Translations under genes and position numbers: made by a program | Assembly: GCA_016197205.1 (NCBI GenBank) | Contig: JACPWG010000068.1 | Location: 1-64,000 of the forward strand | Direction: 5' to 3' | Length of the DNA: 64,000 nucleotides | From: Planctomycetota bacterium | GTDB lineage: Bacteria; Planctomycetota; MHYJ01; WSZJ01; JACPWG01 | Shown here: in pieces, positions 28,661 through 37,274 of the stretch | How positions within the stretch are numbered: position 1 is the stretch's first letter | Layout of the letters: each line of letters opens with the position of its first letter | Notes under the pieces: model-generated | Databases searched by the model: none | Told to the model about the DNA's origin: nothing | Seen by the model: only the letters and a program-made list of their open reading frames with translations

Positions 28661-30691
28661 ATGAGCGCCTTCCGGTCCGGCCTTCAAATCCTGTTCGTCC
28701 GCCTGCGGTTCCTCTTCGTCTTCGTCGTCGTCGGCCTCGTCGTCGGGAACTGGGGCTTCATCCTCGCCTACGTCGACCGCATGACGCGCCCGCGGGGGGC
28801 CGAAGACGCCGCGCAGGGGGACTTCGAATGGTTTTGCCCCATGCACCCGAGCGTAGTGCGGGACGACCCGAAGCAGAAGTGTCCGATCTGCGGTATGCCG
28901 CTTTCGAAGCGCAAGCGCGGCGAGCCGACCCGTCTCCCGCCCGGCATCCTCTCGCGTCTACAGCTTTCACCCTACCGCATCCGGCAGGCGGGCGTCGCGA
29001 CGACCGAGGTCCGCTATCGGGCGCTCGTGCGCGAGGTCCGCGCGGTCGGGACCGTCGATTACGACGAGACCCGGCTCGCGCACATCTCGGCGCGCGTCGC
29101 CGGCCGCGTCGAAGAGCTGTACGTGAACTTCGCCGGCGTCGAGGTTCACAAAGGGGACCCCGTCTACAAACTCTACAGCCCCGACCTCGTCTCCGCGCAG
29201 GAGGAGTACGTCCTCTCGCTGAAGGCGAACGACACGGCGCAGGCGCCGGCGGGGGCGCCGGCAGCGGGCGCGACCGGGCCGGTGGCGGCCTCCGAACGCG
29301 TCAGCCAGTCGGCCCGCGACCGGCTCCGGCTGTGGGGGCTCACGGACGAGCAGCTCGCGGAGCTGGAAAAGAGCCGGCAGGCGCAGCACGCCGTCACCAT
29401 TTTTTCGCCGCTCTCCGGGGTCGTGATCGAGAAGGAAATCCACGCCGGCCACTACCTCCAGGTCGGGGAAGACCCCTACACGGTGGCGGACCTCTCGAAC
29501 GTCTGGGCCCAGGTCGAGGTGTTCGAGAGCGACGTCCCCCTTCTCGAAATCGGCCAGACGGTCGAGCTGGTGAACGAGGCCTTCCCCGCCGAGCCCTTCG
29601 TAGGGACCATCGCCTTCGTCGCCCCCGCTCTCCAGCCGGAGACCCGCACGGTGCGCGTCCGGATCGACGTGCCGAACCCGGAGCGCAAGCTGAAGCCCGG
29701 CATGTTCGTCTCCGCGATCCTCCGGGTCCCGGTCGGTCGGCACGCGGAGGTCTTCTACGGCTGCTGAACGAACTGCCCGGAGGTCCGGTCGGACCAGCCA
29801 GGCCCGTGCCCGAAGTGCAACATGCAGCTCGTAAAAAAAGGCGGGGTGCAGGAGGCGGAGCGCGCCCGCTCGTCCGCCGGCGGCGCGGCGGGGCACGCGC
29901 TCTATAAATGCACCATGGACGCGGGGACCCGCGAGACGCCCGGCCCGTGCCCGATCTGCGGCATGCTGCTCGACGAGCGCTACCGCGTGCCCACTCCTTC
30001 CTCCGCCCCCTCCTCCGCCCCAACCCCCGCGCCCGGTACCGGCGAGTCGGCCTCACCGGCTGCTGCGCCCCCAGCACCCACCGCGCCGGCCGGCGAACGC
30101 ACGATCTACGTCTGCGACGTCCACCCGGAGGAGGTCTTTGACAAGCCCGGCCGCTGCTTCAAAGAGACCTGCGCAGGAATGGAGCTGGAGCCGCGTCACA
30201 TCGCGCCCGGCTCGAAGCTCGTCTTCGTCTGCCCCGCGCACGCCGACCAGGTCTCCGACCACCCGGGGACCTGCGCGAAATGCTCGAAGAAGCTCGCCTT
30301 CCGCATCGTGAGCGAGGCCGTCCGGCTCACGGAAGGCTTCCTGTGCCCGAATCACCCCGTGCGCACCGCGGACGGCAAGATGCTCTGCCCCGACTGCAAG
30401 GGGGAGATGCACCACATGGAATTTGAGCAGGTCCTCGCCATCCCGCTCGCCTCCGTGATCGACACCGGCCTGCGCAAGAGCGTCTTCCTCGACCGCGGCC
30501 ACGGGGTCTTCGACGCCGTGGAGGTCAAGCTCGGCCCCCGCGCGGGCGAGGAGTACCCCGTCTTTTCCGGGCTCGCGGAAGGGGACCGCGTGGTCACCGC
30601 CGGGGCCTTCCTCCTGGACGCCGAGGCGCGACTGAACCCCGCGGCCGGCGCCGCCTACTTCGGGGCCAGCGGTCAGGAGACGAAGAAATGA
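28661..30691 (+). CDS. cusB: CusB-like RND efflux adaptor, predicted selenoprotein with six metal-binding motifs
   Basis: Read as one gene of 676 residues with in-frame TGA 29765-29767 (residue 369) decoded as selenocysteine. An anchor helix (about 10-35) is followed by a heavy-metal-binding motif CPMHP...CPICGM (59-79), then the membrane-fusion core: GTVDYDETRLAHISARVAGR, YKLYSPDLVSAQEEY, SPLSGVVIEKEIHAGHYLQV (20). After the core comes FYGC-U-TNCPEVRSDQPGPC, then four more related modules (YKCTMD...CPICGM, YVCDVHPEEV...CAGMEL, FVCPAHADQV...CAKC, FLCPNHP...CPDCKGEM). The chain ends with the membrane-proximal domain (VKLGPRAGEEYPVFSGLAEG, 20). The reading frame is the same before and after the TGA and homology-like features continue, so this is not a frameshift. 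RBS AGGAG. It overlaps cusA as ATGA. Confidence 0.85.
29765..29795 (+). promoter_or_regulatory. UGA-Sec codon and SECIS-like hairpin in cusB
   Basis: TGA at 29765-29767, 14 nt, then GGTCC (29782-29786), loop GGTC (29787-29790), GGACC (29791-29795). The stem is perfect and the loop starts with GG-U, as in the SelB-binding SECIS of E. coli fdhF. The loop begins 19 nt after the TGA, inside the normal bacterial window. The hairpin codes for V-R-S-D-Q and so is read through as protein. Confidence 0.8.
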
Positions 30692-33600
30692 TCTCCGCCA
30701 TCATCGAGTTTTCGGTTCGGAACCGCTTCCTCGTCCTGCTCCTCGTCGGGGCGGTGAGCCTCTGGGGCGTCTACTGTCTCTACCGTACCCCCATCGACGC
30801 GATCCCCGACCTCTCCGAAAACCAGGTCATCGTCTGGGCCGACTGGGAAGGCCGCAGCCCGAAGGAGCTGGAAGACCAGGTCACGTATCCCCTCTCCGTG
30901 AACCTCCAGGGGCTCGCGGGCGTGAAGTCGATCCGAGCGACGAGCGAGTTCGGCTTCTCGATGATCAACGTCATCTTCGACGACTCGATCGACTTTTATT
31001 TCTCGCGCCAGCGCGTCCTGGAGCGACTCTCGATCGCCGGCAGCTTCCTGCCGCCGGGCGTGGTCCCCTACCTCGCGCCCGACGCCACGGCGCTGGGGCA
31101 GATCTTCTGGTACACGATCGAAGGCGAAGGAAAGGGGCTCGACGAGCTCCGCGCGATCCAGGACTGGGACGTGCGCTACCCGCTCAACGCGGTCCCGGGC
31201 GTGGCGCAGGTCGCGAGCGTGGGGGGCTTCGTGCGCGAATACCAGATCGACGTCGATCCGAACCGGCTCCGCGCCTACGACCTCGGCCTCGGCCAGGTCT
31301 TCCGCGCGGTGCTGTCGTCGAACTCCAGCGTCGGCGGCAAAGTCGTCCACAAGGGCGGCTCCGAGTACCTGGTGCGCGGCGTGGGCTGGCTGCGCGGGGT
31401 CGAGGACGTCTCGGAAGTGGTGGTCGCGGAGCGCGGCGGCATCCCGATCACGGTCGGCCGCCTCGGCGCCGTGCAGCTCGGGCCGGCCTTTCGGCGGAGC
31501 GTCCTCGAAAAGGGCGGTTGCGAGGCCGTGGGCGGTGTGGTCATGATGCGCTACGGCGAGAATCCGCTGGCCGTCACGGAGCGGATCAAGGCCCGGATCG
31601 CCGAGCTGCAGCCGGGCCTCCCCGCGGGGGTCCGCATCGTCCCCTTCTACGACCGCACCGCGCTCATCCACGCCTCCATCGACACCCTCGCCGGCACGCT
31701 CGTCGAGGAGATCGTGATCGCGAGCCTCGTCGTCTACCTCGTCCTCCAGCACGCCCGCAGTGCGCTCGTCATCTGCTCCACCCTCCCGCTCGCGGTCCTC
31801 GTCTCCTTCATCTTCATGTACTACCTCGGCGTCCCGTCCAACATCATGTCCCTCTCCGGGATCGCCATCTCGATCGGCGTCCTCGTGGACGCGGGCATCG
31901 TCATGACCGAAAACGCCTACCACCGCCTCCACGACCATTTCCCCGACGGACGAGTGACCGGCGACACCCGCCCCCTCGTGCTCGAAGCCTGCAAAGTCGT
32001 CGGCGGACCGCTCTTTTTTTCGATCCTCATCATGCTCCTGTCCTTCGCGCCGATCTTCGTCCTCGGCGGCATCGAGGGAAAGATGTTCCACCCGCTCGCC
32101 TTCACCAAGTCCTTCGCCCTTGTCGGCGTCGCGGTCCTCGCTATCACGCTCGTGCCCGCGCTGATCCCGACCTTTGTGCGCGGGCGCCTGCGCTCGCAGG
32201 AAGACGTCTGGCTCGTCCGCTCCTTCGCCGACATCTATCGGCCCATGCTCTCCTTCTTCCTCTCCCACCCGGACGCGATCGTCGTCCTCACGGGCGTCTT
32301 CCTCGTCTCCGGGCTGCCTCTCTTCCCCCAGAAAGTGCCGTGGATCTTTTTCGTCGCAGGCGTCCCGTTCCTCATCGCCGTCTCGACGCTCCTCGTCGCC
32401 CGGCGCCCGCTCGTCTGCCTCGTCGTGCTCTTCGTCGCGGCGCTCGGCGCGTTCCGCCTGCTCCATCCGCTCGGCGAGGAATTCATGCCGCCCCTCGACG
32501 AGCTGGCGATCATGGACATGCCGGTCACGACGCCGAACGCGAACATCACGCAGGCCGGGGACGACCTCAAAGAGCGCGACGCTCTGCTGCTGCGGTTTCC
32601 GGAGGTGCACCAGGTGGTCGGGAAGGCGGGCCGCGCCGACACGCCCACCGATCCGGCCCCGGTCGACATGGTGGAAACGGTCGTGAGCCTGCGGCCGCGC
32701 GGGTGGTGGCCGCGCCGAAAAGTGAACTTCGGGGACACGCTCGCGACGGCGCGGACCGCGCGCGAGGCGCTGGAGCACGCGGGCTTCTTGCGGGCGCGCC
32801 CGGAGCGCCGCCTGGAGCTGTCGAAGGGCGTGGCCGGTGCGATCCGGGCGCTCGACCTGCTGCTCGCCGCGCCGGCGCCCGAGCCCGGCCGACGAGTGCT
32901 CGCGCTCGATGCGCTCACGGACGCCGCCGCCGCCTTGGGCGCGGATCGACACGAGGACGCGGCGTCGCTCGCCCTGGCCGCGGACGTCTTCCTGGCGGCG
33001 CCGCGCGTCGGCGCGCCCCGCGGGGAAATCCCGAGTCCGGAGGCATGGCGCTACGCGCGCGGCGTCCTCACAGGCCCGGCCGCCGCCGATGCGCTCGGGC
33101 GCGCGCTCGACGAACACGACGAGGGCCTGGTCAACGCGGCCGCGATGGAGGCCGCGACCCGCTTCGATCGGCACATGCGCGAGCTGTGCATGCGCCGCCT
33201 CCGCGAGCACGTGCCGGCGAAGGCGCGCGAACTGCTCCGCCTGCTCCGCACCCGCGTCACCGAGCTGCTTCGGACGAAGGGGGCCCTTCGACGCGAGGTT
33301 TCCGAGACGGCGTGGATCCCCTTCGACGAACAGCTTGCGGCCGAGTTCGGCGCGGCCTTCGACGAGTGGGTGCTCGCGGGGGACGTCGGGACCTGCCTCC
33401 GGCGGATCGTGGACAAGCTGGCTGCGGATGGAGCGGTCGAGCCGCGTCCGGACCTGCTGGTCGAGCCGGAGACGCCGCGCGCCCGCATCGAAGAGCTGCT
33501 CGGCGCCGTGACCGGGCAGGAGCGCCCGTCGCTGGCGCTTCGGTGGCGCGCGGAGCTGGAGGCTCGCCACGGCGAGCTGATGATCGAGCGCGTGCGGCAG

Positions 33601-35148
33601 CTTAACTGGGAGCTCCAGGATCGGGCGCCGGGGACGCTCGCGTGGTGCGTGCTCGAAGAGCTGGTCGCCTCCGCGTCGACGCGGCGACTGGCCGGTCGCG
33701 AGGCCGCGGCCGGCGAGTTGGTCGCGCTCCGCGCCGAACTGGAAACGCGGGAGCCGCTGCGCGAGCTCTTCCTCTGGCAGAAACTGAAGAGCGACGTCGT
33801 GCAGGAGATGGACTCGGAGCTGCAGGTGCCGGGCTGGGGAAACATCTGGACGCAGCCGATCATCAATCGCGTCGACATGCTGGCCACGGGTGTGCGCACG
33901 ATGATCGGCGTGAAGGTCTTCGGCGACGACCTCGAGAAGATCCAGCGGGTCTCCGAGGAAATCGCCGCGGTCATGAAGCGGATCCGGGGCGCGGTGGACG
34001 TCTTCCCGGACCAGGTGGTCGGCGAGAACTATCTCGAGGTCCAGATCGACCGGCGGCGGGCGGCGCGCTATGGGGCGAGCGTGGAGGCGATCCAGGACGT
34101 GATCGAGGTCGCGCTCGGCGGCAAGGAGATCACGATGACCGTCGAGGGACGACGGCGCTTTCCGGTGCGGGTCCGGTACCCGCGGGACTTGCGCGAGGAC
34201 GAGGAGGCGGTGAAGACCATCCTCGTCCCGGTCGGCGGCGGCGAGGGCGACATGGCTCCAGGCGGCGAGGGCCAGGACGGGATGAACATGGCCGGAGGCG
34301 CCGCTCCCGCGAGCGCAGCGACCCGGAGCCTGCGCGCCGGGGCCGGCGGCCGCGCACGGCTTCGCCAAGTCCCGCTCTCCCAGGTCGCGGACGTGCGGAT
34401 CCGGCCCGGCCCCAGCATGATCAAGAGCGAGAACGGGTCCCTGCGGGCGTACGTCCAACTCAACGTGCGGGACCGCGACATCGTGGGCTTCGTCGAGGAG
34501 GCGAAGCAGGCCGTGGAGTCGCGGGTGAAGCTGCCCCCCGGTTTCCACCTCGAGTGGAGCGGCCAGTTCGAGCACCAGATGCGCGCGCAGAAGACGCTGA
34601 CGGTCGTCTTCCCGCTGGTGCTGGTCGTGATCTTCGTCCTCCTCTACGTCACGTACCGGGACCTGCCCGACACGCTCATGATGTTCCTGGCCGTGCCCGG
34701 CGCGGTTGCGGGCGGCGCCCTCTTCCAATGGCTGTGGGGCTACAATTTCAGCGTGGCGGTGTGGGTCGGTTACATCGCGTGCTTCGGGCTCGCGACGGAG
34801 ACGGGCATCGTCATGCTCGTCTACCTGCGGGAGTCGATCGAGCGGCGCGGCGGGATCGGGAAGATCTCGAGCGAGGCCGAAATCCGCGAGGCCGTGATGG
34901 AAGGGGCCGTGCAACGACTGCGGCCGAAGCTCCTCACGGAGGGGACGACGATCCTCGCGCTGATCCCGATGCTGTGGGCGACGGGTGTCGGGGCGGAGTT
35001 CATGCGGCCGATGGCCGCGCCGATCCTCGGCGGGATCCTCGTCGCCGACGAGGTGATTGACATCTTCCTGCCGGTGCTGTTCTACTGGGAGCGCCGCCGG
35101 CGCCTGCGGGCGCGGCTGGCCGGCGAAACCACCGAACCGCGAGCGTGA
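30688..35148 (+). CDS. cusA: CusA/CzcA-type heavy-metal RND efflux pump with large insertion
   Basis: 1486 residues, about 430 more than CusA of E. coli. Inner-membrane proton-driven pump. Recognisable blocks: FRVIDAIPDL-like YRTPIDAIPDLSENQVIVWA (20), ARSALVICSTLPLAVLVSF, GVLVDAGIVMTENAYHRLHD (20, the heavy-metal RND TM4 motif with Asp and Glu), TDPAPVDMVETVVSLRP, GNIWTQPIINRVDMLATGVR (20), and FGLATETGIVMLVYLRESIE (20). Between SLRPRGWWPRR (ending near 32718) and SDVVQEMDSELQVPGW (from near 33790) lies an extra helical, Arg/Ala/Glu-rich segment of about 350 residues that replaces the short linker of typical CusA proteins. A shorter Gly/Ala insertion precedes RQVPLSQVADV. The last codons lie in a family B repeat. 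ATGA overlap with cusB. Confidence 0.9.
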   Translation: MISAIIEFSVRNRFLVLLLVGAVSLWGVYCLYRTPIDAIPDLSENQVIVWADWEGRSPKELEDQVTYPLSVNLQGLAGVKSIRATSEFGFSMINVIFDDSIDFYFSRQRVLERLSIAGSFLPPGVVPYLAPDATALGQIFWYTIEGEGKGLDELRAIQDWDVRYPLNAVPGVAQVASVGGFVREYQIDVDPNRLRAYDLGLGQVFRAVLSSNSSVGGKVVHKGGSEYLVRGVGWLRGVEDVSEVVVAERGGIPITVGRLGAVQLGPAFRRSVLEKGGCEAVGGVVMMRYGENPLAVTERIKARIAELQPGLPAGVRIVPFYDRTALIHASIDTLAGTLVEEIVIASLVVYLVLQHARSALVICSTLPLAVLVSFIFMYYLGVPSNIMSLSGIAISIGVLVDAGIVMTENAYHRLHDHFPDGRVTGDTRPLVLEACKVVGGPLFFSILIMLLSFAPIFVLGGIEGKMFHPLAFTKSFALVGVAVLAITLVPALIPTFVRGRLRSQEDVWLVRSFADIYRPMLSFFLSHPDAIVVLTGVFLVSGLPLFPQKVPWIFFVAGVPFLIAVSTLLVARRPLVCLVVLFVAALGAFRLLHPLGEEFMPPLDELAIMDMPVTTPNANITQAGDDLKERDALLLRFPEVHQVVGKAGRADTPTDPAPVDMVETVVSLRPRGWWPRRKVNFGDTLATARTAREALEHAGFLRARPERRLELSKGVAGAIRALDLLLAAPAPEPGRRVLALDALTDAAAALGADRHEDAASLALAADVFLAAPRVGAPRGEIPSPEAWRYARGVLTGPAAADALGRALDEHDEGLVNAAAMEAATRFDRHMRELCMRRLREHVPAKARELLRLLRTRVTELLRTKGALRREVSETAWIPFDEQLAAEFGAAFDEWVLAGDVGTCLRRIVDKLAADGAVEPRPDLLVEPETPRARIEELLGAVTGQERPSLALRWRAELEARHGELMIERVRQLNWELQDRAPGTLAWCVLEELVASASTRRLAGREAAAGELVALRAELETREPLRELFLWQKLKSDVVQEMDSELQVPGWGNIWTQPIINRVDMLATGVRTMIGVKVFGDDLEKIQRVSEEIAAVMKRIRGAVDVFPDQVVGENYLEVQIDRRRAARYGASVEAIQDVIEVALGGKEITMTVEGRRRFPVRVRYPRDLREDEEAVKTILVPVGGGEGDMAPGGEGQDGMNMAGGAAPASAATRSLRAGAGGRARLRQVPLSQVADVRIRPGPSMIKSENGSLRAYVQLNVRDRDIVGFVEEAKQAVESRVKLPPGFHLEWSGQFEHQMRAQKTLTVVFPLVLVVIFVLLYVTYRDLPDTLMMFLAVPGAVAGGALFQWLWGYNFSVAVWVGYIACFGLATETGIVMLVYLRESIERRGGIGKISSEAEIREAVMEGAVQRLRPKLLTEGTTILALIPMLWATGVGAEFMRPMAAPILGGILVADEVIDIFLPVLFYWERRRRLRARLAGETTEPRA

Positions 35149-35160
35149 GCGAGCGGTCTC
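35133..35160 (-). repeat. REP-like repeat family B overlapping the end of cusA
   Basis: CGAACCGCGAGCGTGAGCGA then GCGGTCTC, reverse orientation. The cusA stop TGA (35146-35148) is inside the repeat, so the last residues EPRA are repeat-encoded. Confidence 0.5.
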
Positions 35161-35232
35161 AGCGTGTCCGAGCGCTCCCTCGGCCTCGACCTCGTCACTC
35201 GTGGTTCGTGGTTCGTGGTTCGTGGACGGACG

Positions 35233-35342
35233 TCGGAAACAGTCGTCAACTGAGTTGCCGCAAGTCGCGGCTCGTGCGGCCATTCGCGCGGGCCGGAGGC
35301 CCGCGCCCCCAGGCATCGTGTCTGGACTTCGTCAACGGGCCA
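35233..35342 (-). repeat. family A dispersed element, reverse copy
   Basis: Reverse complement of the element at 62391-62514. It contains GCGCGGGCCTCCGGCCCGCG-type palindrome at 35287-35308 and the end CTTCGTCAACGGGCCAC. It separates cusA from cusC. Confidence 0.65.
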
Positions 35343-35391
35343 CCGGCCGTCCGACCGTGGACGATCCTCACCATGAAATGGAGGGTGCCCC

Positions 35392-36822
35392 ATGATCGCG
35401 TTTTCGCGTTCTCCGGCGATGCGTCGAGCGGCAATCGCCACCGCGGCCGGCGCTTGCCTGCTCGCCGGCTGCGTCGGCAACCGGCTCTCCCCGGGGGATC
35501 GTGCGCTCGTCGAGCGCTACGCGGAGGCGGGAGCTGCCGCGCGCGCGGCGGACCCCGCGCTCGAGACGGACCCCACCACTCCGCCCGGCGCAGCCGCCTC
35601 CCCGGCGCCCACGGCCCCGGAGGACGAGCTGTCCCGGCAGGACGTGCCGCTCGCGCTCCCGGCCCTGGTCGCGCGCGTCCTGGGTCGAAACCCCGAACGC
35701 GAGGCCGCCGAAGCGAGGGTGGCCGCGGCAAAGGCGCGCATCCCGCAGGCGTCGGCGCAGCCCGATCCCCGCGTGGGCGTCGAGTTCGACGACGTCCCGG
35801 CGTCCACGTCGGACCCGACGCGCGGCCAGCGCGAGGGCTTCGTCTCGCGGGAGCTGGTCCTCCCGCCGAAGCTGAGCCTCCGCGCGGACGTGGCCGAGCT
35901 GGAGGCGACCGTGGCCGAGCAGAACCTCACCGCGAAGGAACGCGACCTCGTCGCGGAGGTCAAGCGGGCCTTTCACGAGCTGTACGGCGCCGAACGCGCG
36001 ATCGCGATCCAGCGGGAGCAGGTCGCGCTCCTCGAGCAGATCGCGAAGGTCGCGGACGTGAAGTACCAGAACGGCAAGGGCCGGCAGACGGAGGTGCTGA
36101 AGGCCCAGGTGGAGGTGGCGCAGCTCCAGAGCGATCTGCTCGTCTTCGAACGGGAGCGGACCGTGGCGCGGCTCGCGCTCAATCGCGCGCTCTCCCGCCC
36201 GCCGAGCGCGCCGCTCGGACCCGCCCCGACGACGCTGCCCGACGTCGCGGCGCAGGGCGTGGAACGGCTGCGCCGGCTGGCGCTCCAGCGGAGGCCGGAG
36301 CTGAGGTCCGCGTGGGCGGAGCTGTCGAAGAGCGTGAAGGCGCGGGAGCTGGCGGAGAAGGAGCGCTGGCTCCCCGACCTTGGGCTGGAACTGCGCTGGA
36401 TGAGCGATCCGCGGGAGGACCTCGAGGACCGATGGATGGCGGGGGTTTCCTTCAACGTCCCTTGGTTCAATCCGAAATGGACCTACGCGCTCCAGGAGGC
36501 GCGGGCGTCGGCGGCCGCCGCGCGCTCGGAGGTCCTCGCGACCCGAAACCGCACGCTTGGCGAGGTCGAGGAGGCCTTCGTGAAGGTGGAGACCGCGAGG
36601 CGGCTGGCCGACCTGTTTCGGCAGTCGATCCTGCCGCCGGCGGAGCAGGCCCTGGAGTCGGCGAGGAAGGCCTACGAAACGGACCTCGTGGACTTCCTGA
36701 CCTTCGTGGACAGCGAACGCATGGTGCGCGGGCTGAAGCTCGCGTTTCATCGCACGCTCGCGGACCTCGGCATGCGCCTGGCGGAGCTGGAACGGGCGGT
36801 CGGCTCGGAGCTGGGGGAGTGA
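35392..36822 (+). CDS. cusC: CusC/TolC-type outer-membrane efflux lipoprotein
   Basis: 476 residues. A signal peptide with lipobox (ACLLAGC) is followed by a Pro/Ala linker and two outer-membrane efflux protein domains (about 85-270 and 290-470) made of long amphipathic helices, for example LALPALVARVLGRNPEREAA (20), FVSRELVLPPKLSLRADVAE (20), GVSFNVPWFNPKWTYALQEA (20). This is the channel that completes the CusCBA tripartite pump, taking metal ions from periplasm and adaptor to the outside. ATG 35392 has GGAGGG 7 nt before it. The order B-A-C, with a repeat element between A and C, differs from the E. coli order C-F-B-A, and no CusF-like chaperone is seen unless the Cys-rich gene at 28020 plays that role. 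Confidence 0.88.
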   Translation: MIAFSRSPAMRRAAIATAAGACLLAGCVGNRLSPGDRALVERYAEAGAAARAADPALETDPTTPPGAAASPAPTAPEDELSRQDVPLALPALVARVLGRNPEREAAEARVAAAKARIPQASAQPDPRVGVEFDDVPASTSDPTRGQREGFVSRELVLPPKLSLRADVAELEATVAEQNLTAKERDLVAEVKRAFHELYGAERAIAIQREQVALLEQIAKVADVKYQNGKGRQTEVLKAQVEVAQLQSDLLVFERERTVARLALNRALSRPPSAPLGPAPTTLPDVAAQGVERLRRLALQRRPELRSAWAELSKSVKARELAEKERWLPDLGLELRWMSDPREDLEDRWMAGVSFNVPWFNPKWTYALQEARASAAAARSEVLATRNRTLGEVEEAFVKVETARRLADLFRQSILPPAEQALESARKAYETDLVDFLTFVDSERMVRGLKLAFHRTLADLGMRLAELERAVGSELGE

Positions 36823-36927
36823 GGGCGGGAGACGGAGAGTGGAAGGCGGCGCGTTGCGGTCGAGCGGCGGCTTCTGGTGAGATGGACGACCCTGGGAAGG
36901 ACCCTTTGGCCGCAGAGGCGCGAAAAA

Positions 36928-36956
36928 CGGAACCGCGACCGTGAGGGAGCGGCCTC
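36928..36956 (-). repeat. REP-like repeat family B
   Basis: CGGAACCGCGACCGTGAGGG then AGCGGCCTC, reverse copy, about 105 bp after the cusC stop. Confidence 0.55.
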
Positions 36957-37002
36957 GAGGCCGACTTGCGCACGCCGGAGTCGATCTCGCTAAGGGCCGG
37001 TA

Positions 37003-37150
37003 AGAAACAACTCCTGCAACTCGGAAACCGGGGAGCTCCTCAGGAAAAGGCTCAAGGCTCAATGATCAATTTTCAGGCAAGGCTCAAAGTTCAAGGCTCA
37101 GAGTCCGCGATTCCATGCCCGGGCTTCGTTCCGAGGTGGTCATTGAGAAT
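37003..37150 (+). repeat. dispersed repeat family E, copy 1 (direct partner at 48651-48796)
   Basis: About 148 bp. Conserved blocks shared with 48651-48796 include TCGGAAACC, GAAAAGGCTCAAGGCTCAA, GTTCAAGGCTCAG, GTCCGCGATTCCA, GCCCGGGCT and GGTCATTGAGAAT. Shorter GGCTCAATGATCAA runs of the same type occur at 44524-44580 and, reversed, at 44650-44715. Confidence 0.65.
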
Positions 37151-37274
37151 GGGTGTGGCTACTTTTCGTAGGCCCCCTGAAGGGGGTACTACAAACAGTG
37201 GGTGCTGCTCTCGGAACCTACTGTTCGTAGTACCGCCTTCAGGCGGTCTGGGCGCTGTCGTCGAAAAGTAGCCA
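37151..37274. repeat. inverted-repeat element family F, copy 1, entering the WD40 gene
   Basis: Left end GGGTGTGGCTACTTTTCG (37151-37168); right end CGAAAAGTAGCCA (37262-37274), a perfect 13-bp inverted match. A nested hairpin pairs GTACTACAAACAGT with ACTGTTCGTAGTAC and CCCCCTGAAGGGGG with CCGCCTTCAGGCGG-like arms. The same ends flank 46911-47109. The right half lies inside the frame of the WD40 gene. Confidence 0.7.

Larger units (their letters stand above)
36823..37201. other. 379-bp gap filled by repeats
   Basis: Contains a family B repeat (36928-36956), the left copy of a 150-bp direct repeat (37003-37150), and most of an inverted-repeat element (37151-37274). No gene is seen. Confidence 0.6.

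Noticed and set aside
29765..29767. TGA as a true stop splitting cusB into two genes
   Set aside because: The second half has no ribosome site or proper start, is in the same frame and continues the same type of domain; the SECIS-like hairpin is in the right place.
30673..35316. 1547-codon ORF on the minus strand opposite cusA
   Set aside because: An antisense frame kept open by GC-rich codon bias; it consists of Arg/Asp/Glu/His repeats without any domain, and cusA on the other strand is unmistakable.
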